Origin: Armadillidium nasatum
Taxonomy: Eukaryota; Arthropoda; Malacostraca; Isopoda; Armadillidiidae
Reading direction: 5' to 3'
Length of the DNA: 26,244 nt
Assembly (NCBI GenBank): GCA_009176605.1
Contig: SEYY01019248.1
Coordinates: forward strand, 1-26,244
The notes under the pieces: generated by a model
The model's input: the letters and a program-made list of their open reading frames with translations, nothing else
Databases searched by the model: none
Told to the model about the DNA's origin: nothing
Made by a program: the position numbers and the translations under genes
Part shown: positions 1 to 14,279 of the stretch, in pieces
How the letters are laid out: every line of letters begins with the position of its first letter
Numbering within the stretch: the stretch's first letter is position 1

Positions 1-2
1 TT

Positions 3-1074
3 ACACATTCAAATGTAAAATTATTTAAATGTTCTCACTGCTCCTATGAATGTAATCGGAAATCAAGCTTAAAATCACACATGCTTATCCATTCAAATGT
101 GAAACTATTTAAATGTTCTGAATGCTCCTTTGATTGTAAGGTAAAAGCAAACTTAGTGAGACACATGCTTACACATACAGATGTAAAATTATTTAAATGT
201 TCTCACTGTCCCTATGAATGTAATGAAAAAGAAAAGCTTAAAAGGCACATTCTTTCACACGCAAATATAAAATTATTTAAATGTTCTGACTGCTGTTCCT
301 ATGAATGTAATCAGAAAGTACATTTAAAATCACACATGCTTACACATGCAAAGGTGAAATTATTTAAATGTTCTGACTGTTCCTATGAAAGTAATTACAA
401 AGGAAGCTTAAAAAGACACATGCTTGCCCATGCAAATGTAAAATTATATAATTGTTCTAACTGTTCTTATGAATGTAATCTGCGAGCAAATTTAAAATCT
501 CACATGCTTACACATGCAAATGTAAAATTATATAAATGTTCTGACTGCTCCTATGAATGTAATCACAAAGGAAGCTTAAAATCACACATGCTTACCCATG
601 CAAATGCTAAATTATTTAAATGTTCTTGTTGCTCCTATGAATGTAATCTGAGAGGAAATTTACAGACACATATGCTTACACATGCAAGTGTTAAAATTAT
701 TTAAATGTTCTAACTGTTCTTATGAATGTAATCAGAAAGAAAGATTAAAATCACACATGCTTACACATGCAAATGTAAAATTATTTAAATGTACTGATTG
801 CTCCTATACATGTAATCACAAAGGAAGCTTAAAATCCCACATGCTTACTCATACAGATGTAAAATTATTTAAATGTTGTTATTGCTCCTATGAATGTTAT
901 GAGAAAGGAAGCTTAAAATCACACATGCTTACCCATGCAAATACGAAATTAAAATGTTCTGATTGCTCCTTTGAATGTAATGCAAAAAATAGCCTAAGCC
1001 TAATTAGACATATGCTTAAACATGTAAATTCAACACCCCGGGAGACTGTTGATGTTGATCCCCTGGAGATTTGA
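3..1074 (+). CDS. Tandem C2H2 zinc-finger protein, 3' part (array 1), one frameshift
   Basis: Twelve tandem fingers are visible. The frame is already open at base 3, so the 5' end lies outside the window. Each unit is 84 bases (28 residues) of form C-x2-C-x12-H-x3-H, for example CSDCSYECNHKGSLKSHMLTH. The seven-residue linker is mostly ANVKLFK, not the usual TGEKPFK, at the same spacing. A further cysteine (SYEC) recurs in most fingers. Finger 4 has one extra residue after its second Cys, and the last finger has x14 instead of x12. After about base 690 one extra base shifts the frame: fingers 1-8 read in one frame (stop at 702-704) and fingers 9-12 in the next. The C-terminal tail is HVNSTPRETVDVDPLEI, then stop. 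By family knowledge this would be a nuclear DNA-binding protein, target unknown. Residues at helix positions -1, 2, 3 and 6 vary between fingers (HGSS, QERS, YGSR). The frameshift could be real decay or a sequencing error. Confidence 0.85.
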
Positions 1075-1181
1075 CTTCCCTAGAAATTTTTTTTTGTCTT
1101 TACGGCAGGAGGAGAGAGGAAAAAAAAGGAAAGAAAACATGCCATTAAATCTGGAAGTCCGGTGTCTACTCTTCTTTTCTT

Positions 1182-2234
1182 TGTGAGAAAAGAGAGAGAG
1201 AGAGAGAGGAGAAGGGGACAGAGTCAGATGACGATGTCACAAAATCTTTCGAAAACAAAAGACAAGCCATAAATGGTTTGAAAGTAGCCAAGACCCAGAC
1301 TTTGCTTCCACCAGATGAGTCGTTGAGAGAAATTTCGACAATTCCCGATTTGTTAAAGCACCAAAAGACAAAGTTCAAATAACTTCTAAAACTGTAAAAG
1401 TGCATTACTTTATACGATTGAAGAAAAAATTGAAATATTTTGGTGTCATATTCAGCAATTTCAAAACATTCCCAAAAGAGAGAAGGAAGGAAAAATCGTA
1501 GATGAATACAAAGTAGAGAAAATCCAAGATTTGAGAGACTTCCAATTTCTCCATCAGTATAAAGAAGGAAAAGACTAATTAGTGAGGATCATCTAACACA
1601 AATTGAAAAAAGAAATAATTGCTTATGTGAAAACTATGAATGAAAGGGAAAGTGAAGAGGAACTTGGCTTAGAAAACAGATTAACTTGGACCTTTTGACA
1701 AAATATATTACCTAATGTAGTGCAATTAGGCTGGAGAACTTCTATCTGAAAAGGGATGATATCTGAGAATTTGGAAAGTATGTAACTTAAAAAAAAGATT
1801 TAGAGGAAAATATAACATAATAGATAGAATTGACCAGAAAAAAAAAGACTTCAAAATTATAATATAGGAAAAAATGAAGATTTTTAGAAAAATAGAAAAG
1901 CATTCTTTTCTTCCTCCAACGAATGAAAATTTAAGAAATTACTGAAATAGCAGGAAATGTAGGAGGGGATGAACTCCATCTCACAACGGAAGTAATTAAT
2001 CAATTAAAACATGACTGAAGAAATGGGGAAAAAAAGTATAGGAGAAGTAAGATAGTCTGAACAGATGGAAATGACAAAAAACAAAAAGATGAGAGAATAA
2101 AAAGAGAAGATCTTGACTTAATTCACCTTATCAATAACAACCAGTCATTTGAAGAACATCGAAAAGAAAACGGAGATGAAGAAGAAAATAGAACGATAGA
2201 AGAAAACATTTTAAAACAACAGAAAATTGTTTGA
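1182..2234 (+). pseudogene. Decayed coding region of unidentified protein
   Basis: No intact gene remains, but long open stretches of charged, protein-like sequence follow one another with frame changes. Bases 1182-1382 read in one frame (peptides EKGTESDDDVTKSFENK and AKTQTLLPPDESLREIS) to a TAA. About 1406-1578 continues in another frame (IEEKIEIFWCHIQQFQ, KEGKIVDEYKVEKIQDLRDF). About 1936-2234 reads in one frame with two internal TGA codons (GGDELHLTTEVINQLKHD, then an open run from 2061 with KREDLDLIHLINNNQSFEEH) to a TGA at 2232-2234. Three or more indels or stops break it. It starts about 110 bases after the zinc-finger stop, and its first part is repeated after array 2 at about 17885-18050, so it belongs to the duplicated block. 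I do not recognise the family. It could be former downstream coding sequence of the zinc-finger locus, a separate gene, or a retrocopy. Confidence 0.5.
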
Positions 2235-6699
<4,465 letters not shown>

Positions 6700-6739
6700 A
6701 TGATTTTTTAGGGTTAAGATAGCATAACAACATAATAAT

Positions 6740-7306
6740 GGTATGCTGGTTGGTGGTTTTAATAAATAAGAAATAATAATAATATGGTAATGGTTATTAA
6801 AATGAAAAGTGGAGCCAAGGGATTACCTGGAAATATACAGTGAGGTGTATGGAAGCGCAGCTGTTGCAAGCGCTGCCCTTGGAGAAAGATTTTGGCAGCG
6901 GCTGTTGATAAAAACCAGTTACAGAGAGGCCTGAGATAGAGAAGAGAAATGCATGATAGGAAAAAGAATAGGAATACTGATAAAATAATAAGTATTTTCA
7001 ATATAAGAATGGGTGGTACCGCATATCAAATTTTTCCCTTTAAGGTTGTAAATAAAAATGACATTCACCAAGTGGAACAAGTAATTGTCAGGATAGTGTG
7101 CAATTGTTGATGAACACTGTAACATGCAAACTGAAGTTGAAATATAATAAATTCACTTTAAAAATAGTATAATAATAAATGAATATCACTGTAGGCTGGC
7201 ATAGACTATATCTGCGTTGTTTGAAAATAGTTTACAGTCCAGTTTCCACCACCGACAAGAACACCGTGGAACTTACATTAGGGCATATTCGGATGTGACG
7301 GCTACA
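6740..7306 (-). mobile_element. Probable 3' LTR region of a Ty3/gypsy element
   Basis: On the minus strand the gypsy coding remnant is followed by a purine-rich tract (GGAGGGGAATCC, about 7307-7318) and then TGTAGCCGTCACATCC starting at 7306. That is the expected order of polypurine tract followed by an LTR beginning with TG. The far end of the LTR is not defined: no second LTR copy exists in the window, so the lower boundary (6740) is a guess. Confidence 0.45.
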
Positions 7307-8230
<924 letters not shown>

Positions 8231-8295
8231 ATAATATAATAATTAATATATATAATATTTAAATAAAAAGAAAGAAAAAAAAATTTAAACTTTTT

Positions 8296-8480
8296 TTTCC
8301 GCTCCGAAGTAGCTATAAATTTCGTACGATTCCCTCCGACACTGATCCAGCAACCTGGCAGTGCAAAGCCAAATGATATTTCGACATTCAAATTCAATAG
8401 TACGATGTTTTGTTGAATCGTGGCAATTATTACCAAAATTACTCTTTGTTAATTAAATTTTTTTATTAAATTATATATAT
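8296..8480 (+). repeat. Unnamed dispersed repeat, copy A
   Basis: The core starts GCTCCGAAGTAGCTATAAAT at 8301 and continues through CCCTCCGACACTGATCCAGC and CAACCTGGCAGTGCAAAGCC. The same text returns 576 bases later (copy B), more divergently near 9900 and 19595 on this strand, and inverted near 18905-18975. It has no coding capacity. The class (MITE, SINE or satellite relic) is not determined. Confidence 0.8.
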
Positions 8481-8505
8481 ATAAAATTGTTTTAGAAACA
8501 TATAT

Positions 8506-8771
<266 letters not shown>

Positions 8772-8775
8772 TGTT

Positions 8776-9035
8776 TTAGAAATATGCATAATTGACTTTA
8801 TTTCATAATATTTCGTCTTCGTAGTTTCAATTTGAAAAAAAAAAATAAATAAATAAAAAATTTTAACCATTTTTTCGCTCCGAAGTAGCTATAAAATTTC
8901 GGATGATTCCCTCCGACACTGATCCAGCAACCTGGCAGTGCAAAGCCAAATGATATTTCACAATTCAAGAAGTACGTTCTGTTGTTTAATCGTTGTAATT
9001 ATTAGTTTTTGTAATTAAATTTTTATATTGGGGGT
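8776..9035 (+). repeat. Unnamed dispersed repeat, copy B
   Basis: A close relative of copy A, with the core GCTCCGAAGTAGCTATAAAA at 8877. It also keeps the upstream family segment (TTGACTTTATTTCATAATAT, then CTTCGTAGTTTCAATTTG) that precedes the core in the copies near 9850 and 19540. Copies A and B, each preceded by an (AT)n array, form a tandem duplication with a 576-base period. Confidence 0.8.
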
Positions 9036-9639
9036 GGTATTTTTAGCTTACAAAATATTTTTCTGTGGCCCAATTAGCCCAAATAAATATTTTTCCGACC
9101 AATTAGTCTTCATAGTTTTGATATGAAAAATCATTTACTACTGACCGCAACCTAACCTCGGACGAAAAAATCAACTATTGTGAATACTACAAAACCTAAA
9201 AAAAAATTATATATTAGTATTAGTATCAGTATTAGTATCAATATATTTTCCAATTATCTTCCTCTGCCAAATTTCTTACCACATATTGTTAAAGTTGCGA
9301 ATGAAAGCCAAGCTTTATGTTATTAAAAATTTTGTTTTACTACCTTAAGTGCATTTTAATATACCGAATTTGTTTTTCGAACCCATTTAAAGTCTCTTAA
9401 ATATACATTGCATTTCCAGTTTATATTTTGAATAACAACTATACACCAGGTAAGAGATGAAAACCGCATATTTGCCTAATATTTTATGAATGTGTTTATA
9501 GTTTTTTATAACCTGAGTATATGAAATGACTAAATTACCAGATGTTTACATTTGGAAAGTAGATACCATACTTCTTTTTTGTAAATTCAAATTTTATATT
9601 GTAAAAAATTTTTATTTATTCATCCAAGTGGTAATAGTT
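9036..9639. other. AT-rich spacer, no gene seen
   Basis: No open frame or recognisable motif was found. A short run of TAGTATTAGTATCAGTAT-type repeats lies near 9210-9245. Fragments such as ACCGCAACCTAACCTCGG near 9145 may be diverged parts of the neighbouring dispersed repeat. Confidence 0.4.
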
Positions 9640-9980
9640 TAGTGTAAAGGCCTCATAACCGATTTTCACCATTTTTCCAGAGAACACTGCAAATAAACTA
9701 ACAAACCAGTGCAACTTAACCTAGCATAGACTTAAAAGGTAAATGTATTCATACTGGCTAGCAAATAGGCCTAACCTTATGAATACCAGTTCTTTAAGCA
9801 AGTAAAATTTATGTAAAATAAATTTTGAAAATTTAATATGCCTAATTTACTTTATTTCATATTTTGCCTTCATAGTTTCAATATATTAAGATAAAAAAAA
9901 GTTTTTTTTTTTTTTCTCAGAAAATCATACAATTTCATAAAATTCACTCTGTTGGTGATGCAGTAACCTGGAACCTTTTT
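9640..9980 (+). repeat. Unnamed dispersed repeat, copy C (fuller copy)
   Basis: Family segments appear in order: CTAACAAACCAGTGCAACTT (9697), ACTTAAAAGGTAAATG (9731), GGCTAGCAAATAGGCCTAAC (9757), AATATGCCTAATTTACTTTA (9835), CTTCATAGTTTCAATATATT (9869), then AACCTGGAACC (about 9966). The same order recurs in the right arm of the inverted repeat at 19256-19700, which defines a family about 350-450 bases long. Confidence 0.7.
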
Positions 9981-10982
9981 TATATATGTTTTATTTTATT
10001 TTCCCCCTATAGTTATACTAATGGCTTTAATCATTACCATTATGTTCAATTATTAAAATAAAAGTATACTGTATAAATAATTCATTCAGTGTGTAATCTC
10101 CGGAGATGTTTCTAGTTATAAAGAAAGTGTTGTTCAAACATGAAGTAAATGAGGGTACATTTAACACAGCTGATTGATCAAAATAGGAAAATCAAATTAA
10201 AACTATTTTTAAAGTTGACCAAGTTATAAAGCCAAAAACTGGATAATATTTGGCTGTTTTAAAACAGGTTTCAGCCTTTGATATTAAAGACATGCTCCAG
10301 TCTTGTTACTTCTTATTTTTGAGATAATCCTCTTCGTAATACATGCTACAATGACCAATACAATTGTAATGTAATTAACAGAAAGAAAGTTTTATTTTTT
10401 AAATTTCTATGTTATATAAAGAAATCTACCTTGAAAATTATAAAAATCGAGATTATTTCAAATAATGAAAATCTTAATAGTAGTTATGATTGTTAAACAA
10501 TGCCATATAAAAATTTTGGCAAACAACTGTGCTATCAATTCTGAAAAGGAAAAATAACCTGAATATTATAATAAAATCATCATCATTGTGTATATCCTAT
10601 TAAAATAGAATATAGGGCCTACTTGACTGTTAACTGAATCACTGATAGATTACGGATCATTGGGAATATCATGATGATGAAAGTGAGATGAGAAATTTTA
10701 CATTGGAAAAACATTCTTCTTTTGTTACACATTCACAGAAACCTCAACTGAAATAATAAGCATCATGACGATACTCATTAAAACAAACTTTTATTACTGT
10801 ATGAGTAAAAAATTTGTTAATTTGTATTATGAACTCAGATTTTTTTTTTAAACTGTAGTGCAGAATTATTATAAATATTATTATTTTTTTAAAGGACTTT
10901 TCATATTGTATCTTTAAGAATCCATTTAGTGGTTTTTAAGTAATAAAAAGTAAATTCTGATTTATAACAACTTTTTCTCTAG
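9981..10982. other. AT-rich non-coding sequence upstream of the zinc-finger first coding exon
   Basis: No coding frame was found. It ends in a pyrimidine-rich tract followed by AG (ACTTTTTCTCTAG, 10970-10982) that resembles a splice acceptor, so this stretch may be a 5' intron of the zinc-finger gene. No promoter element can be called with confidence. Confidence 0.4.
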
Positions 10983-11036
10983 TCAGCATAAAATTGTTCA
11001 TATCTTTGAGACATTTTGAATTGAAAAAGTTTAAAT

Positions 11037-11147
11037 ATGGATATCAAAAATGAGGTGGAGATAAAAGTTGAAGTTTTAGAAAGTACCCAAGAAGATGAAA
11101 CAACTAACGTTCCTGTAGAGCAAGTCTCAACATTAGAAGAAATTAAG
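11037..11147 (+). CDS. First coding exon of a C2H2 zinc-finger gene (37 codons)
   Basis: An ATG at 11037 opens a 37-codon frame, beginning MDIKNEVEIKVEVLE and ending STLEEIK. It is strongly acidic and stops only inside the following intron. It ends AAG|GTATGA, a good donor in phase 0 with the GT at 11148. An acceptor-like CTCTAG at 10977-10982 would leave about 54 bases of 5' leader. Short acidic N-terminal exons of the form DIKxExEIKxE are common in arthropod zinc-finger genes. Here the exon is matched by two paralogous exons (DVKSEFEIKEEILEEEE) 1.9 and 2.9 kb downstream, and by a zinc-finger exon in the same orientation at 16.7 kb. The link to that zinc-finger exon is inference from order, orientation and splice phase. 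It could instead serve an alternative transcript. Confidence 0.7.
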
Positions 11148-11789
11148 GTATGAAAAACTAATTATTATTATTATTATTATTATTTTTTTTTTTTTGCTGT
11201 TGTTGAAAACTCAACAAAATTAACTGTTTTATTAGCCAATTTATATTTAGTAAGGTAACTTACTTATAATTTAGTAATAATACTGAGTATGGGACTCAAA
11301 TCTTGGGACTTTTCTGTCGACCCTTTTTCATATGTTAATCTTCCCATAAATTAAAAATAAGAATTTTTTTTTTTTTTTTTAATTTGCTTCTAAGGTGACT
11401 AGTGAGTAGCTATTAAATTATATGTCATAGTTTGATTGCTAAGTGAATTAGTAAAAGTAGTTGAACAGATACAGATGGTACAACACCTCTAGTAGCAAAA
11501 CTAGTTTCTATAAATTGTAACAAAGATATTGTGATCCATCAAATTTGCCACAAAGAAAAAATAGGTTTTGTGACTTACTTCCAATTTTTTTGTACATTGA
11601 TCTTGTATGGGTCAAGTACTTCACTGTCTAAAAGTATGAACCATTCCTCCACTGTCACATACAAAGTCTCTTTATCATTATGTAACAGATCAGTATGAAA
11701 CAGACTTTTGTTCAGTTATAAATTTGATGTATTTACTGTCAATTGAGGAAACCTAACCATTCAGGGTAAAACTAGTGACCCTCAAAAGT

Positions 11790-11829
<40 letters not shown>

Positions 11830-12899
11830 GTATATTCTCAATTTTGGATTATTTTTGGTAGAATAATCTTCATATTTCAAAGTTTTTTTTAAAATTAAAT
11901 TTAATAAATGACAAATATAATAAAAAAATTTCCCCCTTTTTTGGGTAGATTTTTTTTGCCAAAATTTGAAATTTTTTCTAATAATTAAATTAAAAAAAAA
12001 TTAAATTAAATTGACTATGAAAAAATCCAACTAAATAGACTTAGAAATTTGGAATAAACTGGACTTTACTTAATTTCTGTTCAATTTATGCAATAATAAA
12101 TATTATAACTTTGTTAAGCTTTGTTAATAATTATTATTTTTATTATTATTTTGATTTCAAATTCTGGGTTAATTTTCTTTAAGATAATTCTGGAGAATAA
12201 TTTACAAATAAAATAAAAATTAATCTATGGTTATATTTTTTTGCCAATTAATTAACACGTTTTGTCCACAAACTTTGAGATTATAACACTGACTTAATTT
12301 ACATTAACAAATTACAGTAAATTAACATTTTGTTAAATTATTTCAAACAATATTAAATTTATGGGAAGTATCATTAAATTTTATGTTAATGTCGGGGTCT
12401 TTAGCTTATATAGGAATTCAATGGAGAGAGAGAGAGATCATCACCCTTTTTATTTGTACGAATCTATCTGCTCCCATTTGTGTTATGTTTTAGAAATTTT
12501 CTCCATAAAAAAATAAAATAAAACAAATGAAAGAATAATTTGGTCATATTTAATTTCATCTCAATTTTAACTTCTGTTTTAATTTTTATTTACATATAAA
12601 TAAATAATACAATTGTTTTAAAACAGAATGAGTTTTTTACTCAAAAGTTACTAATGTACGACAAGACTAAGTCTAAAGGATAACCTTTCTTAAATAAAAT
12701 TAAATAAAATTAATTATTTAAATATTCAAAAAGTTTCCAAGAAAAAAAATAAATAATGATGGATCAAAATTTACATTATTATTAATTTAGAACCATTTTT
12801 TTATTCAAGAGAAAAGTGGTTGTATAAATGTTGTTGTGGTAGTTTTAATAATAGTATTTCATGAATGAAGAAATTATTATTCAAAAAATTTTTGAACAG
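11148..12899 (+). other. Presumed intron with low-complexity tracts
   Basis: No coding frame was found. It contains an ATT triplet tract near 11160-11180, a T run of about 34 bases at 11793-11826, and from about 12093 the first copy of a 0.92-kb tandem duplication. It ends at TTTTTGAACAG, an acceptor with the AG at 12898-12899. Confidence 0.5.
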
Positions 12900-13016
12900 G
12901 AGAGAAATTGTTTTGGATTCATCGATGTGAAAAGTTTTGAAATAAAAGAAAAATTTTGGAAGAAGAAGAAGCAAATGACAAAATTTCTTCATTCGATCAA
13001 AATCAGGTACGAATAA
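12093..13016 (+). repeat. Tandem duplication, copy 1 (about 924 bp, includes an exon)
   Basis: Nearly identical to 13083-14000, starting at ATATTATAACTTTGTTAAGC and ending at CAGGTACGAATAA. Differences are scattered substitutions and short indels. The duplicated unit contains intron sequence plus one short acidic exon with its acceptor and donor, so it is an exon duplication. Confidence 0.92.
12900..13006 (+). pseudogene. Paralogous acidic exon, copy a, frameshifted
   Basis: Bounded by TTTGAACAG|GAGAGA and AATCAG|GTACGA. In phase 0 it reads ERNCFGFIDVKSFEIKEK and then loses the expected frame. Shifting by one base after GAA restores ILEEEEANDKISSFDQNQ, ending at the donor in phase 0. Compared with copy b it lacks one GAA codon and one G, giving 107 bases where 111 would keep frame. 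The peptide pattern (DVKSxFEIKEEILE) parallels DIKNEVEIKVEVLE of the 11037 exon. The position aligned with that exon's ATG is ATC (12921-12923). It may therefore be a former first exon that lost its start, or an internal alternative exon. Confidence 0.65.
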
Positions 13017-13082
13017 TTAACATCAAATAATTTATTAAATTTTGTTAAAAGAATGAAAAATTTATTATTTTATTATTCTTTA

Positions 13083-14000
13083 TGAATAAAATATTATAAC
13101 TTTGTTAAGCTTTGTTAATAATTATTATTTTTATTATTATTTTGATTTCAAATTCTGGGTTAATTTTCTTTAAGATAATTCTGGAGAATAATTTACAAAT
13201 AAAATAAAAATTTATCTATGGTTATATTTTTTTGCCAATTAATTAACACGTTTTGTCCACAAACTTTGAGATTATAACACTGACTTAATTTACATTAACA
13301 AATTACAGTAAATTAACATTTTGTTAAATTATTTCAAATAATATTAAATTTATGGGAAGTAGCATTAAATTTTATGTTAATGTCGGGGTCTTTAGCTTAT
13401 ATAGGAATTCAGTGGAGAGGGAGAGATGATCACCCTTTTTATTTGTACGAATCTATCTGCTCCCATTTGTGTTATGTTTTAGAAATTTTCTCCATAAAAA
13501 AATAAAATAAAACAAATGAAAGAATAATTTGGTCATATTTAATTTCATCTCAATTTTAACTTCTGTTTTAATTTTTATTTACACATAAATAAATAATACA
13601 ATTGTTTTAAAACAGAATGAGTTTTTTACTCAAAAGTTACTAATGTACGACAAGACTAAGTCTAAAGGATAACCTTTCTTAAATAAAATTAATTATTTAA
13701 ATATTCAAAAAGTTTCCAAGAAAAAAAAAAATAATGATGGATCAAAATTTACATTATTATTAATTTAGAACATTTTTTTATTCAAGAGAAAAGTGGTTGT
13801 ATAAATGTTGTTGTGGTAGTTTTAATAATAGTATTTTATGAATGAAGAAATTATTATTCAAAAAATCTTTTGAACAGGAGAGAAATTGTTTTGGATTCAT
13901 CGATGTGAAAAGTGAATTTGAATAAAAGAAGAAATTTTGGAAGAAGAAGAAGAAGCAAATGACAAAATTTCTTCATTCGATCAAAATCAGGTACGAATAA
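13083..14000 (+). repeat. Tandem duplication, copy 2 (about 918 bp, includes an exon)
   Basis: Second copy of the unit at 12093-13016, separated from it by about 66 unrelated bases. Identity is visibly very high across intron and exon (for example both carry TATGGGAAGTA, the purine-rich GAGAGA tract, and the GTCGGGGTCTTTAGC segment), pointing to a recent event. Confidence 0.92.
13878..13990 (+). pseudogene. Paralogous acidic exon, copy b, frameshifted
   Basis: Same splice boundaries as copy a (TTTTGAACAG acceptor; CAG|GTACGA donor at 13991); the start is accurate to one base. It reads DVKSEFE in phase 0, then TAA appears because one A is missing (GAATAAAA where GAAATAAAA would keep frame). 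One base over, it continues IKEEILEEEEEANDKISSFD and NQ. It keeps the GAA codon lost from copy a and has one extra GAA in the glutamate run. The frameshifts in copies a and b are at different bases, so they arose independently or are separate consensus errors. The ATG-equivalent position is again ATC. Confidence 0.65.
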
Positions 14001-14279
14001 AATCTTTAAACATTAGTTAAGATCTCGTAACTCTTCTTCTCGGAACTTTATGAAAAAATTTATTATATTGTCTGAGAACTTTTTGACTTTCCCTTGTGTA
14101 TATATATATGTTATGTAATAGTTTCTGTGGTTTCAATATATGACTGTGTGCTCGTTAAATGAAACTATATTCTGTGTGTTGATGTATTTATTCACTTCAT
14201 TAACTTATCCTTGAATAAGTGTGTGAATATCTTTCAACCTCCCATGAGACTGTTTCATCTTTTCATCCAAATGAAGAGA
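14001..14279. other. Intron sequence, nothing recognised
   Basis: AT-rich stretch between exon copy b and the intronic LINE, with stops in all frames. A short TATATATATATG tract lies near 14098-14110. Confidence 0.4.

Noticed and set aside
1166..1405. 79-residue minus-strand frame opposite the decayed coding block
   Set aside because: It is the antisense of the stretch that reads as protein-like on the plus strand and has no features of its own.
12801..12992. 63-residue minus-strand frame over exon copy a
   Set aside because: It is antisense to a spliced, paralogous exon whose plus-strand reading is supported by splice sites and by the duplicated copy.
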